Shown: positions 1 through 11,406, counted from the first letter of the stretch. The stretch is DNA of 64,000 nt from Cryptomeria japonica (GCF_030272615.1 NC_081407.1:268492075-268556074), one strand, 5' to 3'. Numbers and translations are program-made. Notes: generated by a model not told the origin, from the letters alone.

Positions 1-268
1 TAACATTTTGTGTGGAAGTAGTCATGATTTCAAATGTGAATGTAGGCACACTAAGCATAGAAGTAGTCATAGGAATGGAATGATTAAATTGATGAGGTGC
101 TTGGGTGTAACCAAGGACTTCAACACAACTCTTCATGGACATGATATAAGTGTCAACTATATGAGAAAGGTTCGACAACAAATCAATACCAACTTTAGCA
201 TTTTGAACCATCCTTTTTAATCCTTCACTTAATGGGATTGCCTCACTTTTTGGGTATTGTTGACTCAT
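1..268 (-). pseudogene. 3' part of a split unknown reading frame (runs off window)
   Basis: Reading the minus strand from ATG at 268 (starts MSQQYPKSEA) the frame stays open to the window edge, about 89 codons. If the Gypsy element 286-11142 and one copy of its 5-bp duplication are removed, this frame is in phase with the 88-codon frame ending at 11143. Only one TAG (269-271) lies between them. I do not recognise the protein. It has no visible catalytic motif and could be the gag of an older retroelement. The split by a dated insertion is seen directly; the gag assignment is only a guess. Confidence 0.45.
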
Positions 269-280
269 CTATTGTTGAAG

Positions 281-285
281 ATTTT
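281..285. repeat. Target-site duplication ATTTT (left)
   Basis: ATTTT immediately precedes the LTR start TGTGCAATG at 286. The identical ATTTT at 11143-11147 directly follows the other LTR end (CTACA at 11142). This exact pair fixes the element borders. Confidence 0.9.
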
Positions 286-1574
286 TGTGCAATGAAAAAT
301 GTGTGTGCAAATACTAAGGACTAAAAAGAAAAGATAATTAATCAAACAAACACAATACATCATACACCTCAAGATTAGAATGATAAAACCAAAACAAGCA
401 TAAAAAAGATAATATAAAATGCAAACCAAATGCCCGCTTCGATTTGATTATTCTGTGATTTGATGTGTGCTCATGACATAGCTTTGAATGCTCGATGTTG
501 GTGCAATGATAAATGGATTGATGGATGAAAATGATGGAGTGTGGGTTGAGTAATGATTTTTGCAGAGTAATGGTATGGTTGAATGAAAATTGGATCATTA
601 TTTCGGAATTATGACAATATGATTATGAAAAGTGGATTATTTTGGCATTATGATGAAAAAGTGGATCATTATTTTGGCATTATGATGATATGATAAAAAA
701 AAGTGGATGAAGTGGGTAGAAATAGGAGGGATTAAATAGGAGATGAGAGGAAGGATAGGGGATGAGAGAATGCAACACTTGTCCTCAAGGAAGACAAGTG
801 GCACTCCAAAGGGACCTAGGTGGAAGAAGATTCCACACTTGTACTCAAAAGGACAAGTAGCTCCAAGGAAAAAGACAATTGTCCCAAAAGAGGGATACAT
901 GTCTTGGGGAGGAATGACTTGTGTCCCCAAGGACACATGTCTATTTGGGGAATAACCACCCAAATAAAAGGAATATTTTCTCAATTATTAGGAAAATTAG
1001 TTGGAATATGCATACATGTGGGAGGAGGGTAGAAGGGATAGGATAAGGTTGGTTAGGGAGGATGGCTAGGATATGGTAGTTAGAACCCTAGGGTAAGGAT
1101 AAGGGGATGGTTAGACGGGGGTCAAGTTAGTTGGTTAGAATGTAGGAGACATGTGACTAATTTAAATAATTAATTAATTATTTAAATGGGGAGTGCAATT
1201 AATTAATTTAGGATTAATTAATTAAGGGGATGGGAATGGGATCGTTAATTAATTAGAAATTAATTAATGGGATAGGATGAAAGGGGGATTAAATAATTAA
1301 TTATAAATTTAATTAATGGGATAGGATGAAAGGGGGATTAATTAATTCAAAGGGATTGGAAGGGGGAATTAATTAACTAGATTAATTAATTCAAGAGATT
1401 GGAAGAGGGGGATTAATTAATTAGATTAATTAATTCAAGGAATTGGAAGAGAAGAATTAATTAATTAAATTAATTAATTCAAGTAATGGGATAATTAATT
1501 AAGATATTTAATCAATTAAATGGCTAAGGGAAATAACTTTGATTAAATTGATTAACCAAATTTAGTTGTCTATA
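286..1574 (-). repeat. 3' LTR of the Gypsy-like element
   Basis: 1289 bp, colinear with 9842-11142 apart from scattered substitutions and small indels (for example, extra bases near 830-860). Borders are set by the target duplication. It contains a G-rich, purine-biased block, then a long run of TTAATTAATT words (1155-1550). A cluster of short inverted repeats built on GACAAGTG/GACACATGT lies at about 770-950. Confidence 0.88.
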
Positions 1575-3122
1575 TTTTGCACCTTTTCATGGTGGCACTA
1601 GAATAGCATCGGTGCAAAGATAATAAGATACTTGCGAGGGAAGAAAAAAAAGGGAGCGAGAAAATGCCCCAGGCAGACGAAGGAATGATTAGGGCTGCCC
1701 CCTTGAGAGGGTGTATGGGAAAAAGTGCCTAGGCGGCATCTCGAAAGAAACATTGCCCTAGTGGACTGGACAAAAGAAAAGAAGTAGAACAGGAAGGGGA
1801 GAAAAATGCAAATGCTATGGATGATATTGATGAAATGATAATGGAACATGAGCACTCGCAAAATAGGACACCCTGTAGTGAGCACTTATTTTGATTTAGC
1901 AGTGTATGTGAGTCACCAAGGTATAAGGAACCAGTGTGGAATTTCACAACCAATGCATGGACTAACACAAAAACGGACACATAAGCTAATCTAGCACCAC
2001 ACAAAGTTACAAAAACCCTACAGGCAACAATGATAGAAGAACCACAAGCAGAAGATATGCCTCAATGTAACATGAGATAACAAAGACCTCATGATGGAAC
2101 AACAAAGGGACACATAAAAAAGACATGCCAAATAAAACTAAAAGCAACAAGATCCCATCCCGAGCCTTGTTATTCCTAGCACACCACAATATAAAGAATC
2201 ATGGCAACCAAGAGGGAGCAGGACCCAAAGAGCTCAAAAAGATAAATAAAGATAAAAAAGAATCAAAGCTAACATGAGGGCCTCAAATATCTTTTGCCAA
2301 AAGGATAATTGATTGGATGAGGATTTGATGATGTCTGAATTGAGGAAGGATACATCCTACGCAAACTAACGATGAGTGTTATTGATGAGAAAATGATATA
2401 TCTCGAAACAACACTAGGATAAAAGATTGATGATGAGATAGGATGAAAAAAGGTACCTGATACGATCATGATGACAAAGATGCTCAAAGATGATTGTTGA
2501 AGAACAAGCTGATAGGATATGATCTCAAAGGACACCACCGATGCAAAGAATGAGACCTAAGGATACATATACAAGTGAACCTAGATGGAGAGACACGACC
2601 AACACTATGTACAAGATACTATTTACAATATGTACAAGAGCTATGGATGATGGAGGAAGACCTAAGGATAGGCATGATGTTTCCCCAGTCAAGATGAAAA
2701 GCCATGTGAGATTGATGATTGATGAGGTGTTGTTGATGTGGGAACAATATATCCTGAAACAACACAAGGATTGGGAAGGATGCATCCCGATGATGATGAT
2801 TGGATTATGATCAAGGCTTGCAGTAAGGTTGGGAACAAGACCATGGATGTGATTGGATGATTTGATTGGTGCCTGACCTTGGATAGTGGAGGAAAATTGA
2901 TAAGATTTGGATTGCATGGGGGTACCCTAGAGCTAGATACCAATGACAAGGGCTATAAGAGGTGATGAAATGATATGAGAGGAGGGATGAAAGGATAGAA
3001 TATTGGGAGAGGAATCGATCTGGAAATAGAAGCATTATAGATATGGATGGGAGATGAAATGATGGGGGACGAAGGGACAAAGGTAGATGAGGATTGAGAG
3101 AGGAACCCATTATGGATCAAGG

Positions 3123-3404
3123 GATGGAGGAACTAGGAGATATGGATTAGTGGATGGATTAGGTTATGGATGAAGAGATGGAGGAACTGGGAGATAAGGA
3201 TTGGTGGATGGATCAAGTTATGGATGAAGAGATGGAGAAACTGGGAGATAAGGATTGGTAGATGGATCAAGTTATAGATGAAGAGATGGAGGAACTGGGA
3301 GATAAGGATTGGTAGATGGTTCGAGTTACAGATGAAGTGATGGAGGAACTAGGACATAAGAATTAGTGGATGAATTAGGTTATGAATGAAGGGATGGAGG
3401 AACC
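3123..3404. repeat. 54-bp tandem repeat, about five copies
   Basis: GATGGAGGAACT and its variants recur at 3123, 3177, 3231, 3285, 3339 and 3393, an exact 54-bp step. The period is divisible by three (18 codons), and the minus strand reads as a Pro/Ser/His-rich low-complexity peptide. It lies in the 3' half of the Gypsy-like element and is probably an amplified segment of its former coding region. Confidence 0.8.
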
Positions 3405-4143
3405 AAGAGATGGGGTCTAGTGGATGGATGAATATGATAAGATGATTGACAGGAGGATAGGAATTTGAGGAAAGTGGATGGAAGACAGGGTGATAGGTGG
3501 ATGGGGATCACGAAGATAGGTGAAAGGATTACATGGAATGAAGGATGGGTGGATATGAAGGCGAATAGAGGAAAAGTGTGATGGGGAAATGAAGGCCAAG
3601 AGGTGTTCAAAGCATGTATACATAGTGGCCTTTTCTTTTTATCAAGATCCCAAGGAGGATATAAGATGAAGTGAACTGGATAGGATATGATGGGTATAGT
3701 AGATAGATGGAGATGGAGGACAAAATGGCGAGTTGGCTAGAAGAACTTGCCCCCAAGTGCAGAGAGCAAAAGGATGAGGGGAATTACACATGACGCCTAT
3801 TTTCCAAGTTTTCATCAGGGTACTTGTCCAAGGCGCCTATTTGCCAAGTTTTTAGCATTAAACAAATTTTTCTTTTTCTTTTTTTTTTCCTTTTTTTCTT
3901 TTTCTTATTTTTTCAATTTGTTTGGAATTTTCTGATTTTTTGGAGGAAATTCACAGATGGAGATGGATGAGGAAAAAAGGATTTGGAGGATAGAGGGATG
4001 GAGGACTTAGGCATAAAGTTCCATATCAAGATAATAGGAGCCCATTTGGAGTGATCACTAGATGTTGATACAACTTTATTAGGAAGGAGTGACTTATGCA
4101 AAGGCTTGGATTAGATGGTTTTGATGGGATTTATGTATGTGGT

Positions 4144-4443
4144 CTAAGGGATATGGTAGTGGCAAGTGTGTGAATGAAATGAGAGAAAATGAGCATGATG
4201 GGGGGATGTTGTCAGGACCAACATTGGCACATGTTGTGGAGGATGTGGGATGAGTGCGGGGAAAATTGATGCAGCATGTGGATATGATGGAGGAATTATG
4301 ATAGTTAGCTTTGGGACATAGAGACCCAAAATTGACTTAGGAGATGGAGGTAGAGAATGTTTTGCTGATGGACTAGCAACTTTGGATGTCATTAGGGATT
4401 TTTCTTTTGGATGCACTGCTTCTTTTTGCTTTTGGATCCACAT
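4144..4443 (-). pseudogene. Low-complexity C-terminal fragment of the element's protein
   Basis: A 99-codon minus-strand frame (starts MWIQKQKEAVHPKEK, ends HTCHYHIP), Pro/Ser/His-rich, with a short motif ILGLYVPK that resembles VLGLYIPK-like words in the G-patch frame just upstream. No domain recognised. Probably a broken-off part of the same low-complexity protein as 4748-5536. Codon context and composition match its neighbours in the element. Confidence 0.35.
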
Positions 4444-4747
4444 GGTTTTTGCTTTTTCTTTGGTGGGCCATTTTGGCCATTGAGATTCATTGCATTTTTG
4501 TATCAGATTTTGCTCTATTGGAACATGTATTTTTTAGTGGACATGATCATCTTTATATTGATGTGGATGTTTATCTTTGTGTGTTTTTTATTTGGCATCC
4601 AAATTTATGCTAGTAGCTTCGGAAGGAGTGTGTGAACATGGAGGAGATGGAGGGAATATGGGTGAAGTGATTGAGGTAGGATGTTGGATGGAATGTGAGG
4701 ACATGTGCCTTTGTTGATCCTAACTAGGAATTAAAGGAATATTATGT

Positions 4748-5536
4748 TTATGATGGGTGATGTAGATAGTGGATTTGTGTATGGAGGGACGAGTAGGAAA
4801 AGACGAAGGATGGGATTTTGGGATATAATGGCCCAAAATGGTTTTTCATGTGGGGAATGTATGAAGGTGGATTTTGGGATATAGGGACCCAAAATAGATT
4901 TAGAGGATGAAGGAGGAATATGGATAGTTTTTTTAGCTTTATATGATGGAGGAGGGGGATGGCGTTGATAAATGATTTGGAGGAATGATGGGGAGATGCA
5001 ATGGTGTGTTTGGAACTATACTTAGATTTTGTATTAGTTGTACCAACATTTTTGGATGAAGTGCCTTCGGATATGTAACTGAGACCATGAGATCCTGGAT
5101 GTGCTTTGATATGGATGGGCTCCAAAGTACCTTGCTCATGTAGGCCTAATCCTTTTCCTTTATAATTCATTTTTTTGAGCATTTTATTTAAAGTAGGATA
5201 CGTGTTCTCTGGGTAACAAGATGTGAGTCCTTTATCACATGGAGGAGAATGGGTGATGTATATGAGATGTTCTTTTGCTGCAAGGAAACTGCCATGGATG
5301 AATGTAAGATAACCAAGGGAATAGAGTGATGGTGGTGGGATGGTTTGGATAAGAGGAAGTGGAGGATCAAGAGGTGGAGTACATGGGACAGGAGGATCTT
5401 GACTTGGAAGAGGAAATGGTAGGGGATCTTGAGATGGAAGAGATAACATGGTAGGATCTTGATTTGGATTAATAATTCTATGAACATGCTCTGGAACAAG
5501 ATCTTGGAATGAGGGGATTGGTATGGATGGTGTCAC
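4748..5536 (-). pseudogene. G-patch protein fragment of the Gypsy-like element
   Basis: This 262-codon open frame begins with a Pro-rich region containing repeated QDP/PLP words (residues about 15-75). Around residues 118-155 it carries a G-patch-like segment: LNKMLKKMNYKGKGLGLHEQ followed by GTLEPI and HGLSYI. G-patch domains bind RNA and are known in betaretroviruses and in some plant Ty3/Gypsy polyproteins. In those elements the domain lies near the protease-RT boundary, but here no RT follows. The rest is low-complexity Ser/His/Pro. Continuity with 5533-7000 is broken by frameshifts. The domain call rests on motif reading, not a profile search. Confidence 0.6.
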
Positions 5537-5608
5537 GAGGGGTGAGTGGGTAGAATCTTCAGATTGGATGGAAGGAATGACGAAAGGTTCAATGACTTGG
5601 GAGGATGG

Positions 5609-5800
5609 AATCGATGGAAAGATGAGAAGTTCTTCAATTGGGATAGCTGGAGTGGATGGAAGGGCGAGAGGTTCCTCAGCCGGGAGAGATGGAGTGGATG
5701 GAAGAATGAGAGGTTCCTCAGCTGGGGGATATGGAGTGGATGGAAGGATGAGAGGTTATTTAGCTGAGGGATATGGAGAGGATGGAAGGATGGGAGATTC
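5609..5800. repeat. 42-bp tandem repeat, four to five copies
   Basis: AGTGGATGGAAG recurs at about 5651, 5693, 5735 and (as AGAGGATGGAAG) 5777, each followed by GAGAGGTTCCTCAGC or a variant. The 42-bp step is 14 codons. The minus strand reads repeated LRNLSFFHPLHLS-like peptides. Part of the low-complexity protein region of the Gypsy-like element. Confidence 0.8.
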
Positions 5801-6029
5801 ATTTTATTGAGTTTAAATGATGGTAGAAGTAGGTGAGGGGGATTGGGGTTGGATGGTCTCAATGGAGGAGAGTTTTTTTATGGTGTTAGGAGGTGGGAGA
5901 GGAATGATAGGTGTGGGAATTGGAAATAAAGTGGGTGGATTGGGATAATATGGGGTGGACAAAGGTGAATTAAGGTAAGATGGTGCAGATGAATATCTTT
6001 TGGTGCACAATGGAATGGAAGATGGTGGA

Positions 6030-6110
6030 TTGAGATAGGATGAAGTGGATGGTGGGTTGGGATAGGATGAGGTGGATGAAGGTGGACTAAGGTAGGATGA
6101 AGTGGATGGT
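6030..6110. repeat. 27-30-bp imperfect tandem repeat
   Basis: GGATGAAGTGGATGG and GGATGAGGTGGATG recur at about 6037, 6064 and 6094. The steps of 27 and 30 bp are whole codons. Same region and character as the neighbouring codon-periodic repeats. Confidence 0.6.
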
Positions 6111-6430
6111 AATTTGAGATACTATCGAGGAGTGTGACTGGTGCCACTTGCTAATTCATGAATGTTCATCACAATAATGGATGAAGGCAGCACCTGTAGA
6201 TAACTAAATCGTGGTTGTGAAACAACAGGTTGTGATGCTACTTGAGTTTGATGTTGTGGAGAATTGACAACTTGTGGTATTGATTGGATGGGTGGGGACA
6301 CAAATGATAATGGCATTGTGTAATTCATGCCCCCAGTCATATCTTGAGTGACAAATGATGGTGGATTAGTATTAGATGAAGGATTGAGTTAGGACGAAAG
6401 ATTAGAATAGGATGGAGAATTTAGATAAGA

Positions 6431-6655
6431 TTAAAGATAAGATGGAGGATTAAAATTGGATGGAGAATTTAGATAAGATGGAAGATTAGAACTAGATGGA
6501 GAAGTGAGATAAGATGGGAGATTAGAACTACATGGAGAAGTGAGATAAGATGGGAGATTAGAACCAAATGGAGAATTTAGATAAGATGAAGGACTATGAT
6601 TAGGGATTGTGTAATGAATTGATGGATTTGGATTAGGGATGTAAGAGGAAGCCAA
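6431..6655 (-). pseudogene. SYL/PS-repeat protein fragment of the element
   Basis: The 74-codon frame begins MASSYIPNPNPSIHYTI and continues into the 12-residue repeat (NLPSYLxSPxx) encoded by the 36-bp DNA array. No catalytic motif. Neighbouring frames (6122-6340, 5878-6147, 5813-6010) are of similar Pro/His/Ser composition but in different phases. The former protein has therefore been broken by indels, or expanded out of phase. Confidence 0.4.
6471..6590. repeat. 36-bp tandem repeat, four copies
   Basis: AGATAAGATG occurs at 6471, 6507, 6543 and 6579, an exact 36-bp (12-codon) step. The minus strand reads repeats of the kind SSNLPSYLTSPS within the 74-codon frame 6431-6655. Pro/Ser/Tyr-rich repeats of this kind fit a disordered retroelement protein. 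Confidence 0.8.
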
Positions 6656-6685
6656 TGAAGGATGACCAAACCCATCATAATAAGA

Positions 6686-6922
6686 TTACGACATGACTTG
6701 GACATCTATCTCATTAGGCTGATCAACCATACCCTTGTCATCATCGACATAGGGTGAGGTAGAAAATAATGAGGGATGACCACACTCATCATAGTAGAAT
6801 TGAGACATGACTTGGGCATCCGTCTCATAAGGTTGATCCACCATACCCTCATCATCATTGACATAGGGTGAAGTAGAAGAAAATAAAGGAAGACCAAACT
6901 CATCATAATAAAATTGAGACAT
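6686..6922 (-). pseudogene. 38-residue repeat protein fragment
   Basis: This frame contains two copies of a 38-residue acidic unit (MSQFYYDEFGLPLF and MSQFYYDECGHPSLF, each leading to SPYVxDDxGMVDQPxExD). They are encoded by a 114-bp DNA repeat (CATGAC at 6692, 6806 and 6920). Composition is quite different from the Pro-rich repeats downstream. Probably the N-terminal part of the same element protein. No known domain recognised. Confidence 0.45.
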
Positions 6923-8724
6923 GACAATTAGTAGATGAGATGGAGAGAGATGAAAGATGAGAATGGACGATAGATCAAAGCTCAGAATGAGATGAGGACT
7001 AACTTGGAGGAGGTTGGGAAGAGGATGAAGGTTTGATGTTTGATTTTGGAGGTTTGATGTTTGGATTCATGGCCTAGGAAGAAGGCAATGATGATGCAAA
7101 CTAGGAGACGAGAGGTAATAATGGACGATAGTGACGACACAAGAACTAATATGATGATAACTACAGTGACGACTACCAACCAAGATGATAAAAGTGACCA
7201 TGCAAGTCGAGACCTTAGCAGATGATAATAACGATGTAAGCTGGAAGTGATGACAACAATGCAACCATGCAAGCAATGAGGATACTAGAAAATGCAAACA
7301 CAAACTGAGATGGATGACAATGACAACTCAAGCGAAGGAAAATTGGATTGTGGGAATAAGGAAAGCACACTCGACTATGAAGAAAACTCGTTTGGACAAA
7401 TTTTGGCAGCATTACAAGACAAAAAAGATCAAACCCGTTGAAGGAAGATGCGAATCTGTTGGACAATGGTGCAAACCCTCTAGACCTAGGTACAAACCCG
7501 CTATAGTATCAATGACTGAGAGAACCAGAAAAACTGACAACAAACCCGCCAGAGTAAAGAGCGAACCCACGAGTTTTAAAAACAAACCCACAAGAGTTCA
7601 AATGACAGTGACTAGGCTATGTATGTCAATCTATCTCAAGATAGAGGCATTCCGGCTATACTAGGAAGTGAACCCACTACAGGACAACAACAACTAGGAC
7701 TACATGAAATGTGATGTGTTTGATGACTTAGACTGATTTTGGCAAAAGATTGTTGTGACACAAACACATCAAACACACGAATATGATAAAAGCATGATCA
7801 ATCATGTACTTCATAGGATATTCAAATGATAGTACTTGTTGCATCTCCTAACCATAAAATACCACATCCTATCAGATAAATAGAAGCTTGTCAGTATTGG
7901 CTCAACTCCACGACACACACTTCTCAGGCATGTCAAGCTTCAAATTTCTAAAGACCCGAAGATCTCGAGAAATTTTCTCTCTCAAATTGGGGATAATATG
8001 AGGGGTGTCTTCGGCATGCATGTATCGCAATACCTAAGTCAACAAGTAGAAGGATTGGGTCCACTATAACAATGGTTCGTAGTACTCCAATCCAACAATG
8101 GATTCTCGAAGAAAGCCACTTAATAATTTAATTGAGCTTATCGGAGCAAAGAAAGCCTCCACGTACGACAAATTCACTCAACACTTCAGCCATTTGACTA
8201 GATTTTTTATATAGCGGCTCGATAAACACTACTCGAGGTCGCACTGGGAGAGATGTTATCCCCAACATGCCCCTATTTTGAAACACTCCCTTGAGGTGAT
8301 GAGGCCCCCAAGATGTGATTCGCTAATAAAAATAAAAATGATTGTCGCTAACACTTTTCTCTTGCACCTAGGACCATGAGAGCCATGGGAGAGGATAGTG
8401 TGTGCTAGCAGTAGGACCACTCTACATGCACACAAGTGTGCCAATCACGAAAGACATGGGATTCATTTTATTTAATCAAATTGAAGTGTGCCTAATTAAC
8501 ATAAGACACAAATGCAATAATTGAAAACCAACAAAAGGAAATAAAATTATTTCAGTTGAAACCCCTCTTTGGTGGTCCTTCAACAAATTGTTAGCGTTTT
8601 AAAAGCATGGAGTCTTCAATTTGCATGATTAGTTGCACAAACGTTAGTGGGATCATCCAACAACATACAAGTTAGTTGATTAGTAGAAAAATAGCATTTT
8701 AGAAAATCATGCAAATGATAATGA

Positions 8725-9560
8725 GTGAACCCGCTACAATAGAGTGCAAACCCGCTATTTCAAGTAGCAAACCTACTATTTTAGGGTGCAAACCCGCTAT
8801 CTCATGTTGCAAACTTGTTGTTTCATGAAAAAAGCACAACTTGAAAATTTTAAACATACAAAACTATGAATCTCACTAAAAAGGCCTAAATCCAAACCCA
8901 TTGTTTTAAAATGTTAAATCGTTATTTCATGTTGCAAATCCATTATTTCAAGGAAAAAGCACAACTTGCAAATTTTAAGCATACAGAATTGTGAATTTCA
9001 CGAAAAAGGCCTAAATAAAAACCCATTGTTTCAGGTTGCATTCCCGCCATTTCATGTTGCAAATCCACTATTTCATGAAAAAGTACAACTTGCAAATTTT
9101 AAGCATACAAAATTGTGAATTTCACTAAAAAAAAGGCCTAAATGCAAACCCGATGTTTCAGGTTGTGTTCCTGTTGTTTCATGTTGCAAACCCACTATTT
9201 CATGAAAAAAGTACAACTTGCAAATTTTAAGCATACAAAACTATGAATTTCACTAAAAAGGCCTAAATGCAAGCCTGTTGTTTCAGGTTGCGTTCTCACC
9301 ATTTCACGTTGCAAACCCACTATTTCATGAAAAAAACACAACTTGCAAATTTTAAGCATACAAAATTATGAATTTCACTAAAAAGGGTTAAATGCAAACC
9401 CATTGTTTTAAAATACAAACCTGCTATTTCATGTTGCAAACCCGCTATTTCAAGAAAAAAGCACAACTTGCAAATTTTAAGCATACAAAACTGTAAATTT
9501 CACTAAAAAAGGCCTAAATGCAAACTCGTTTCAGGTTGTGTTCCCTACTGAACCTACTAC
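8725..9560. repeat. About 125-bp tandem array in the element's leader, six copies
   Basis: The word (G)CACAACTTG followed by (C)AAATTTTAAGCATACA recurs near 8833, 8959, 9082, 9211, 9337 and 9461, steps of 123-129 bp. Each unit also holds GCAAACCCGCTATTTCATG-like boxes (CAAACCC repeated two or three times). The array lies between the 5' LTR and the coding region (minus orientation). Scattered CAAACCCGC words at 7480-7600 suggest a decayed extension. Leader arrays are common in large Tat/Ogre-type elements. Confidence 0.8.
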
Positions 9561-9841
9561 TGTGCAGGAATTTGCGAAAAGCATTTACAAAATCCTGAAA
9601 CTAAATAAAGGAATTTCACCTTCCGTATGAAAATGATAAAAGCGGTCATGCTGGTTCAGGTAGCGTTCTCGTCATTTCGTAAAATGTCGAGATTGACAAA
9701 ATAGACTTCCGTCGAGGCGTAAATCTGCGAGTAGATTTTTATTTTTTCCTACAAGTGCTCAATATCTATCAAAAAACACACTTAAACAACAAAACCGTTA
9801 GAATGACCCGTGAAGTGGGTCCCACCAAGTGTGCTAGAAAA

Positions 9842-11142
9842 TGTGCGATGAAAAATGTGTGTGCAAATAATAAGGACTAAAACTCAAAGCTAATTAATCA
9901 AGAAAACATAATACATCATACACCTCAAGATTAGAATGATAAAACCAAAACAAGCATAAAAATGATAACATAAAATGCAAACCAAATGCCCGCTTCAATT
10001 TGATTATTCTGCAATTTGATGTGTGCTCATGACATAGCTTTGAATGCTCGATGTTGCTCCATGATGTTTATGCAATGATAAACGGACTGATGGATGAAAA
10101 TGATGGATTGTGGGTTGAGTAATGAATTCTGCAGAGTAACAGTATAGTTGAATGAAAAGCAGAACATTATGTTGGCATCAATGATGATATGATTATGAAA
10201 AGTGGATCATTTTGGCATTATGATGATATGATTATGAAAAAATGGATCATTATTTTGGTATTATGATGATATGATTAAAAAAAAGTGGATGAAGTGGGTA
10301 GAAAAAGGAGGGATTAAATAGGAGATGAGAGGAAGGATAGGGGATGAGAGAATGCAACACTTGTCCTCGAGGAGGACAAGTGACACTCCAAAGGGAGCCA
10401 AGTGGAAAAAGATTCCACACAAGTAGCTCCAAGGAAAAGGACAAGTGTCCCAAAGGAGGGACACATGTCTTGGGGAGGAATGACATGTGTCCTCAAGGAC
10501 ACATGTCTATTTGGGGAATAACCACCCAAATAAAAGGAATATTTTCCCAATAATTAGGAAAATTAGTTGGAATGTGCACACATGTGGGAGGAGGTTAGAA
10601 GGGATAGGATAAGGTTGGTTAGGGAGGATGACTAGGATAGGGTAGCTAGAACCCTAGGGTAAGGATAAGGGGATGGTTAGATGGGGGTTAGGTTAGTTGG
10701 TTAGAATGTAGGAGACATGTGACTAATTTAAATAATTGATTAATTATTTAAATGGGGAGAGGGTAATTAATTTAGGATTAAATAATTAAGGGGGTGGGAA
10801 AGGGATCATAAATTAATTAGAAATAAATTAATTAATGGGATAGGATGAAAGGGGGATTAAATAATTAAGTAATGGGATAGGATGAGAGGGGGATTGATTA
10901 ATTAGAAATTAATTAATTCAAAGGGATTGGAAGGGGAGAATTGATTAACTGGATTAATTAATTCAAGAGATCGAAAGAGGATAATTAATTAATTAGATTA
11001 ATTAATTCAAGGAATTGGAAGAGGAGAATTAATTAATTAGATTAATTAATTCAAGGAATAGGATAATTAATTAAGATAATTAATTAAATGGCTAAGGGAA
11101 ATAACTTTGATTAAATTGATTAACCAAATTTAGGTGTCTACA
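9842..11142 (-). repeat. 5' LTR of the Gypsy-like element
   Basis: 1301 bp, the partner of 286-1574. On the minus strand it opens TGTAGACACCTAAATTTGG, continues through TTAATTAA-rich DNA (10735-11090), and contains four close-set palindromes at 10358-10506. I could not assign a TATA box with confidence. Confidence 0.88.
10358..10506. repeat. Cluster of short palindromes inside the LTR
   Basis: CACTTGTCCT and its partner (A)GGACAAGTG pair across a CGAG centre (10358-10382). GGACACATGTC (10459-10469) pairs with GACATGTGTCC (10482-10492). ACATGTGTCC (10483-10492) pairs with GGACACATGT (10497-10506) over a 4-nt loop. The homologous block in the other LTR (about 770-950) retains the same arrangement with substitutions. 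Function unknown; possible protein-binding sites or RNA hairpins. Confidence 0.7.
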
Positions 11143-11147
11143 ATTTT
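11143..11147. repeat. Target-site duplication ATTTT (right)
   Basis: Second copy of the 5-bp duplication flanking the Gypsy-like element 286-11142; identical to 281-285. Confidence 0.9.
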
Positions 11148-11406
11148 CAAATTCATTGTCAATCTTCTCTAGTTGGTCAACGAAAACCCTAGTTAGTGAT
11201 TCACCCACATCATGAGAATTAAGGGAAGAATAAGGATAAATGACATCATTTGTTGGATTAGAAGAACCTCTAGCATCCTTGTGAAACAAATTATCCAAAT
11301 TAGGCTCCATGTCCTCAGTAACTAAATCTTGGGAAGCCTTAATTCTACAACGTTTTCTCATGGGAATATTATAGGTAGGACTAATGGTAGTAAAACTCAT
11401 GCACAA
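11143..11406 (-). pseudogene. 5' part of the same split unknown reading frame
   Basis: ATG at 11406 (MCMSFTTISP) opens 88 codons that run exactly to the junction with the Gypsy element at 11143, ending FVDQLEKIDNEFEN. The protein is hydrophilic, with a basic patch (MRKRCRIK) followed by an acidic, Asn/Asp-rich stretch. No domain recognised. The continuation lies at 1-268 beyond the insertion. The upstream DNA (11407-11760) is AT-rich with repeated GAATTT words, as often seen in retroelement leaders, so an old gag is possible but unproven. Confidence 0.45.

Larger units (their letters stand above)
286..11142 (-). mobile_element. 10.86-kb non-autonomous Gypsy-like LTR retrotransposon
   Basis: Two direct LTRs (286-1574 and 9842-11142) flank 8.3 kb of internal DNA, with an exact ATTTT target duplication. 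On the minus strand the LTR begins TGTAGACACC and ends CATYGCACA. All recognisable coding signals (G-patch, repeat proteins) are also on the minus strand, so 9842-11142 is the 5' LTR. The interior has no RT, RNase H or integrase motif in any frame I could read. The element is therefore a large, pol-less (LARD-like) derivative, perhaps of the Tat/Ogre branch to judge from the LTR start. A possible primer-binding word, TGGTGGGACCC on the minus strand near 9818-9828, lies about 20 nt inside the LTR and is not convincing. Confidence 0.85.

Noticed and set aside
1575-4140. Possible RT/integrase in the 3' half of the first Gypsy-like element
   Set aside because: I looked on both strands for YxDD, DSG, HHCC and RNase H motifs and found none; only low-complexity frames.
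5523-5810. Gly/Asp-rich plus-strand frame over the 42-bp repeats
   Set aside because: It is the shadow of a triplet-period repeat. The element's coding direction (G-patch, LTR start) is minus.
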